DNA of 7,093 bases from Patescibacteria group bacterium. Its GTDB lineage: Bacteria; Patescibacteriota; Gracilibacteria; UM-FILTER-43-11. Shown here piece after piece: positions 5,767 through 7,093 of this stretch; positions within the stretch are counted from its first letter, which is position 1, and every line of letters starts with the position of its first letter. The notes under the pieces were generated by a model, which was given only the letters and a program-made list of their open reading frames with translations, was not told where the DNA came from and did no database searches. The stretch is taken from the NCBI GenBank assembly GCA_029260955.1, contig JAJDCF010000043.1:1-7093 (forward strand). The letters run 5' to 3'. The translations under genes were made by a program, and so were the position numbers.

Positions 5767-6144
5767 ATGTCACAAAATAATAAACCAAGAAAGATAATAA
5801 TAATTGAAGACGAAAAAACTCTAGCAGGGCTTTATGCCGACAAGCTTGTTGAAGCTGGATTTGAAGTCAAGGTATTCACGGATGCTAGTGAGATTTTGAA
5901 AGGATGTGAATTTTATAAGCCTGAAATAGCTTTCGTTGATCATACATTGGGATCTGAAAAAATATCTGGCACAGACGCTATTCCAATACTAAGAAAGTGC
6001 AATCCACACATGAAGATTGTAATGCTAACGAATTACAGTGAGTTTCAGGTAAAAGACAACGCAAAGCAGGCTGGAGCAGATGATTACCTTCTAAAGATCA
6101 ACACTCCACCTGACGCACTAGTAAGCTATGTTCAGCAGCACTAG
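5767..6144 (+). CDS. Stand-alone response-regulator receiver protein (CheY/Spo0F-like)
   Basis: A 125-residue protein consisting of one receiver domain and no output domain. The beta1 strand KIIIIEDEK (9-17) supplies the acidic metal-binding residues E14 and D15. D58 in IAFVDHTLG is the phosphorylation site, T88 in IVMLTNYS is the conserved switch residue, and K110 in DDYLLKINTP is the conserved lysine. All key residues are present, so it should accept phosphate from a histidine kinase and signal through protein contacts. An in-frame ATG exists upstream at 5701, but it precedes the predicted transcription start and would add 22 residues unlike the family, so 5767 is preferred. The leader has no Shine-Dalgarno sequence. 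The gene ends in a CTAG shared with the stop of the convergent kinase gene, its likeliest but unproven partner. Confidence 0.9.
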   Translation: MSQNNKPRKIIIIEDEKTLAGLYADKLVEAGFEVKVFTDASEILKGCEFYKPEIAFVDHTLGSEKISGTDAIPILRKCNPHMKIVMLTNYSEFQVKDNAKQAGADDYLLKINTPPDALVSYVQQH

Positions 6145-7093
6145 CGTACTGCCTTTAGATTGATTCGAAACGAGGCTCCGCCTAGCTTGCTATCCTCAAC
6201 CCAGAGCTTACCCTTATGAAGGGCAATGATTTTTTTACATAGATATAAACCCAAGCCAATGCCAGCACCTGCATGCTTGGTTCTGAATTTTTCAAAAATA
6301 GTTTTCTTAAGGTCATCTGGTATTCCATCACCATTGTCATCGATGTTGATTTCAATATCCCCCTTGTTTAGTCGCATCTCTAGCCTAATCATACCTTTTT
6401 TGGGAGTGAATTTAGAAGCATTGTTCATCAGATTGCTTAATACTTGTCGGAACTGTGTCTGATCAACATTAGCAAAAACCTTTTTCTTTACACCCTTTTT
6501 CAGTTCAAATTTTAGCCCTTTCTTTTTCATAATAGGAATAAAATCTCTGAATAATCCATCGACAAACGAAGTCAGGTCAATTTTTTCAAGATTTAGCGAT
6601 ACCTTGTTCAAATCATATTGCTGCACTGCAAACAGCTTCTCTGTGAGGGTTTTGAGATTGTTGATAGACATTTCGACCACCTTTAAATCCTTAATTTTTT
6701 GGATGGCAGGTCTTTTTGAATGCATAAGTGAATCTACTTGAAAAGTAGCAATTGTAAGCGGCGTTCTAAATTCATGTGCTGTAACGGCGATAAAGTCAGC
6801 TTGCTGCTTAAGAAGTTCATTAATTTGCTTAATCTTAGTTTTCAGCTGCCTGGTTTTTCTATTAATTATACTTCTCATCAAGTTATTCTCTTCTTCAAGG
6901 TTCATTTTGAGAAGAATATTCATCAGCGCTATTTCAAGTCTCCTCTTCGCCGCAAGGATTTCTGAAATTTCCTCTTTTGCATAGATTGGATCTGACCCAC
7001 CTTTTTTCATAGCGAAAAACCCAATCAGATTTCCCTCAGAAAGAAGCGGAATAAAAACATCTGCTTCGAGTTTTGCCATAGAAGAAAGCAATT
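6141..7093 (-). CDS. Sensor histidine kinase, GAF-HisKA-HATPase (5' part cut by window edge)
   Basis: At least 316 residues of a kinase that autophosphorylates on histidine and passes phosphate to a receiver. Numbering runs from the TTG at 7091. Residues 9-60 (FIPLLSEGNLIGFFAMKK, then EEISEILAA) look like the C-terminal half of a GAF sensor domain, so the gene surely continues past the right edge. A charged helix (about 62-98) links to the H-box, FIAVTAHEFRTPLT, with H106 as the phosphate acceptor. The ATPase domain shows the N-box (SNLMNNASKF, 219-228), G1 (DDNGDGIP, 251-258), F-box (FEKF) and G2 (GAGIGLGL, 275-282). It ends at KAVR. No membrane segment lies in the visible part, so it may be a cytoplasmic sensor. 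It is convergent with the receiver gene and overlaps it by 4 bp. The stimulus is unknown. Confidence 0.93.
   Translation of the reverse strand, partial: LLSSMAKLEADVFIPLLSEGNLIGFFAMKKGGSDPIYAKEEISEILAAKRRLEIALMNILLKMNLEEENNLMRSIINRKTRQLKTKIKQINELLKQQADFIAVTAHEFRTPLTIATFQVDSLMHSKRPAIQKIKDLKVVEMSINNLKTLTEKLFAVQQYDLNKVSLNLEKIDLTSFVDGLFRDFIPIMKKKGLKFELKKGVKKKVFANVDQTQFRQVLSNLMNNASKFTPKKGMIRLEMRLNKGDIEINIDDNGDGIPDDLKKTIFEKFRTKHAGAGIGLGLYLCKKIIALHKGKLWVEDSKLGGASFRINLKAVR

Noticed and set aside
7089..7091. TTG as the true start of the histidine kinase
   Set aside because: The protein would begin in the middle of a GAF domain, and the frame is open to the window edge; the gene is almost certainly truncated by the window.

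Overview
The window is a moderately AT-rich bacterial segment with short intergenic gaps. No gene names a species. Three things fit a candidate-phylum bacterium of the Patescibacteria/CPR type or a similarly uncultured lineage: a large secreted protein combining propeller, FN3-like and dockerin-like modules, predicted short 5' leaders without a clear Shine-Dalgarno sequence, and a divergent tmRNA. This assignment is inference only.

Left part (1-4968): a truncated FkbM-type SAM methyltransferase runs off the left edge on the minus strand. It is divided by a 65-bp divergent promoter region from a plus-strand group of three genes. These are a 1134-residue exported protein (signal peptide, about eight beta-propeller-like repeats, an FN3-like fold apparently split by a helical insert, a helical region, a beta-sandwich and a C-terminal double EF-hand/dockerin-like module), a zinc amidase of the T7-lysozyme/Amidase_2 family without signal peptide, and a small holin-like membrane protein whose start overlaps the amidase stop. 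The last two look like a phage lysis pair.

Middle (4969-5715): a roughly 250-bp gene-free stretch holds a compact array of four 11-bp direct repeats bracketed by a 15-bp inverted repeat, a possible bidirectional terminator and several short repeated words. It ends exactly at the 3' CCA of a complete tmRNA gene (ssrA, minus strand, 443 nt). The tmRNA has an alanine-type G3:U pair, clear pseudoknots and a long basic tag ending in PVFA. The 3' end of ssrA is a classic integration site. Together with the phage-like lysis pair and the repeat array, this suggests that the region left of 5216 may be the end of an integrated element, though no integrase or second att copy lies in the window.

Right part (5679-7093): back-to-back promoters drive ssrA leftward and a stand-alone CheY-like receiver protein rightward. 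The receiver gene converges on a GAF-HisKA-HATPase histidine kinase that runs off the right edge. Their stop codons share one CTAG palindrome. They may form a two-component pair, but they are on opposite strands and not in one operon.
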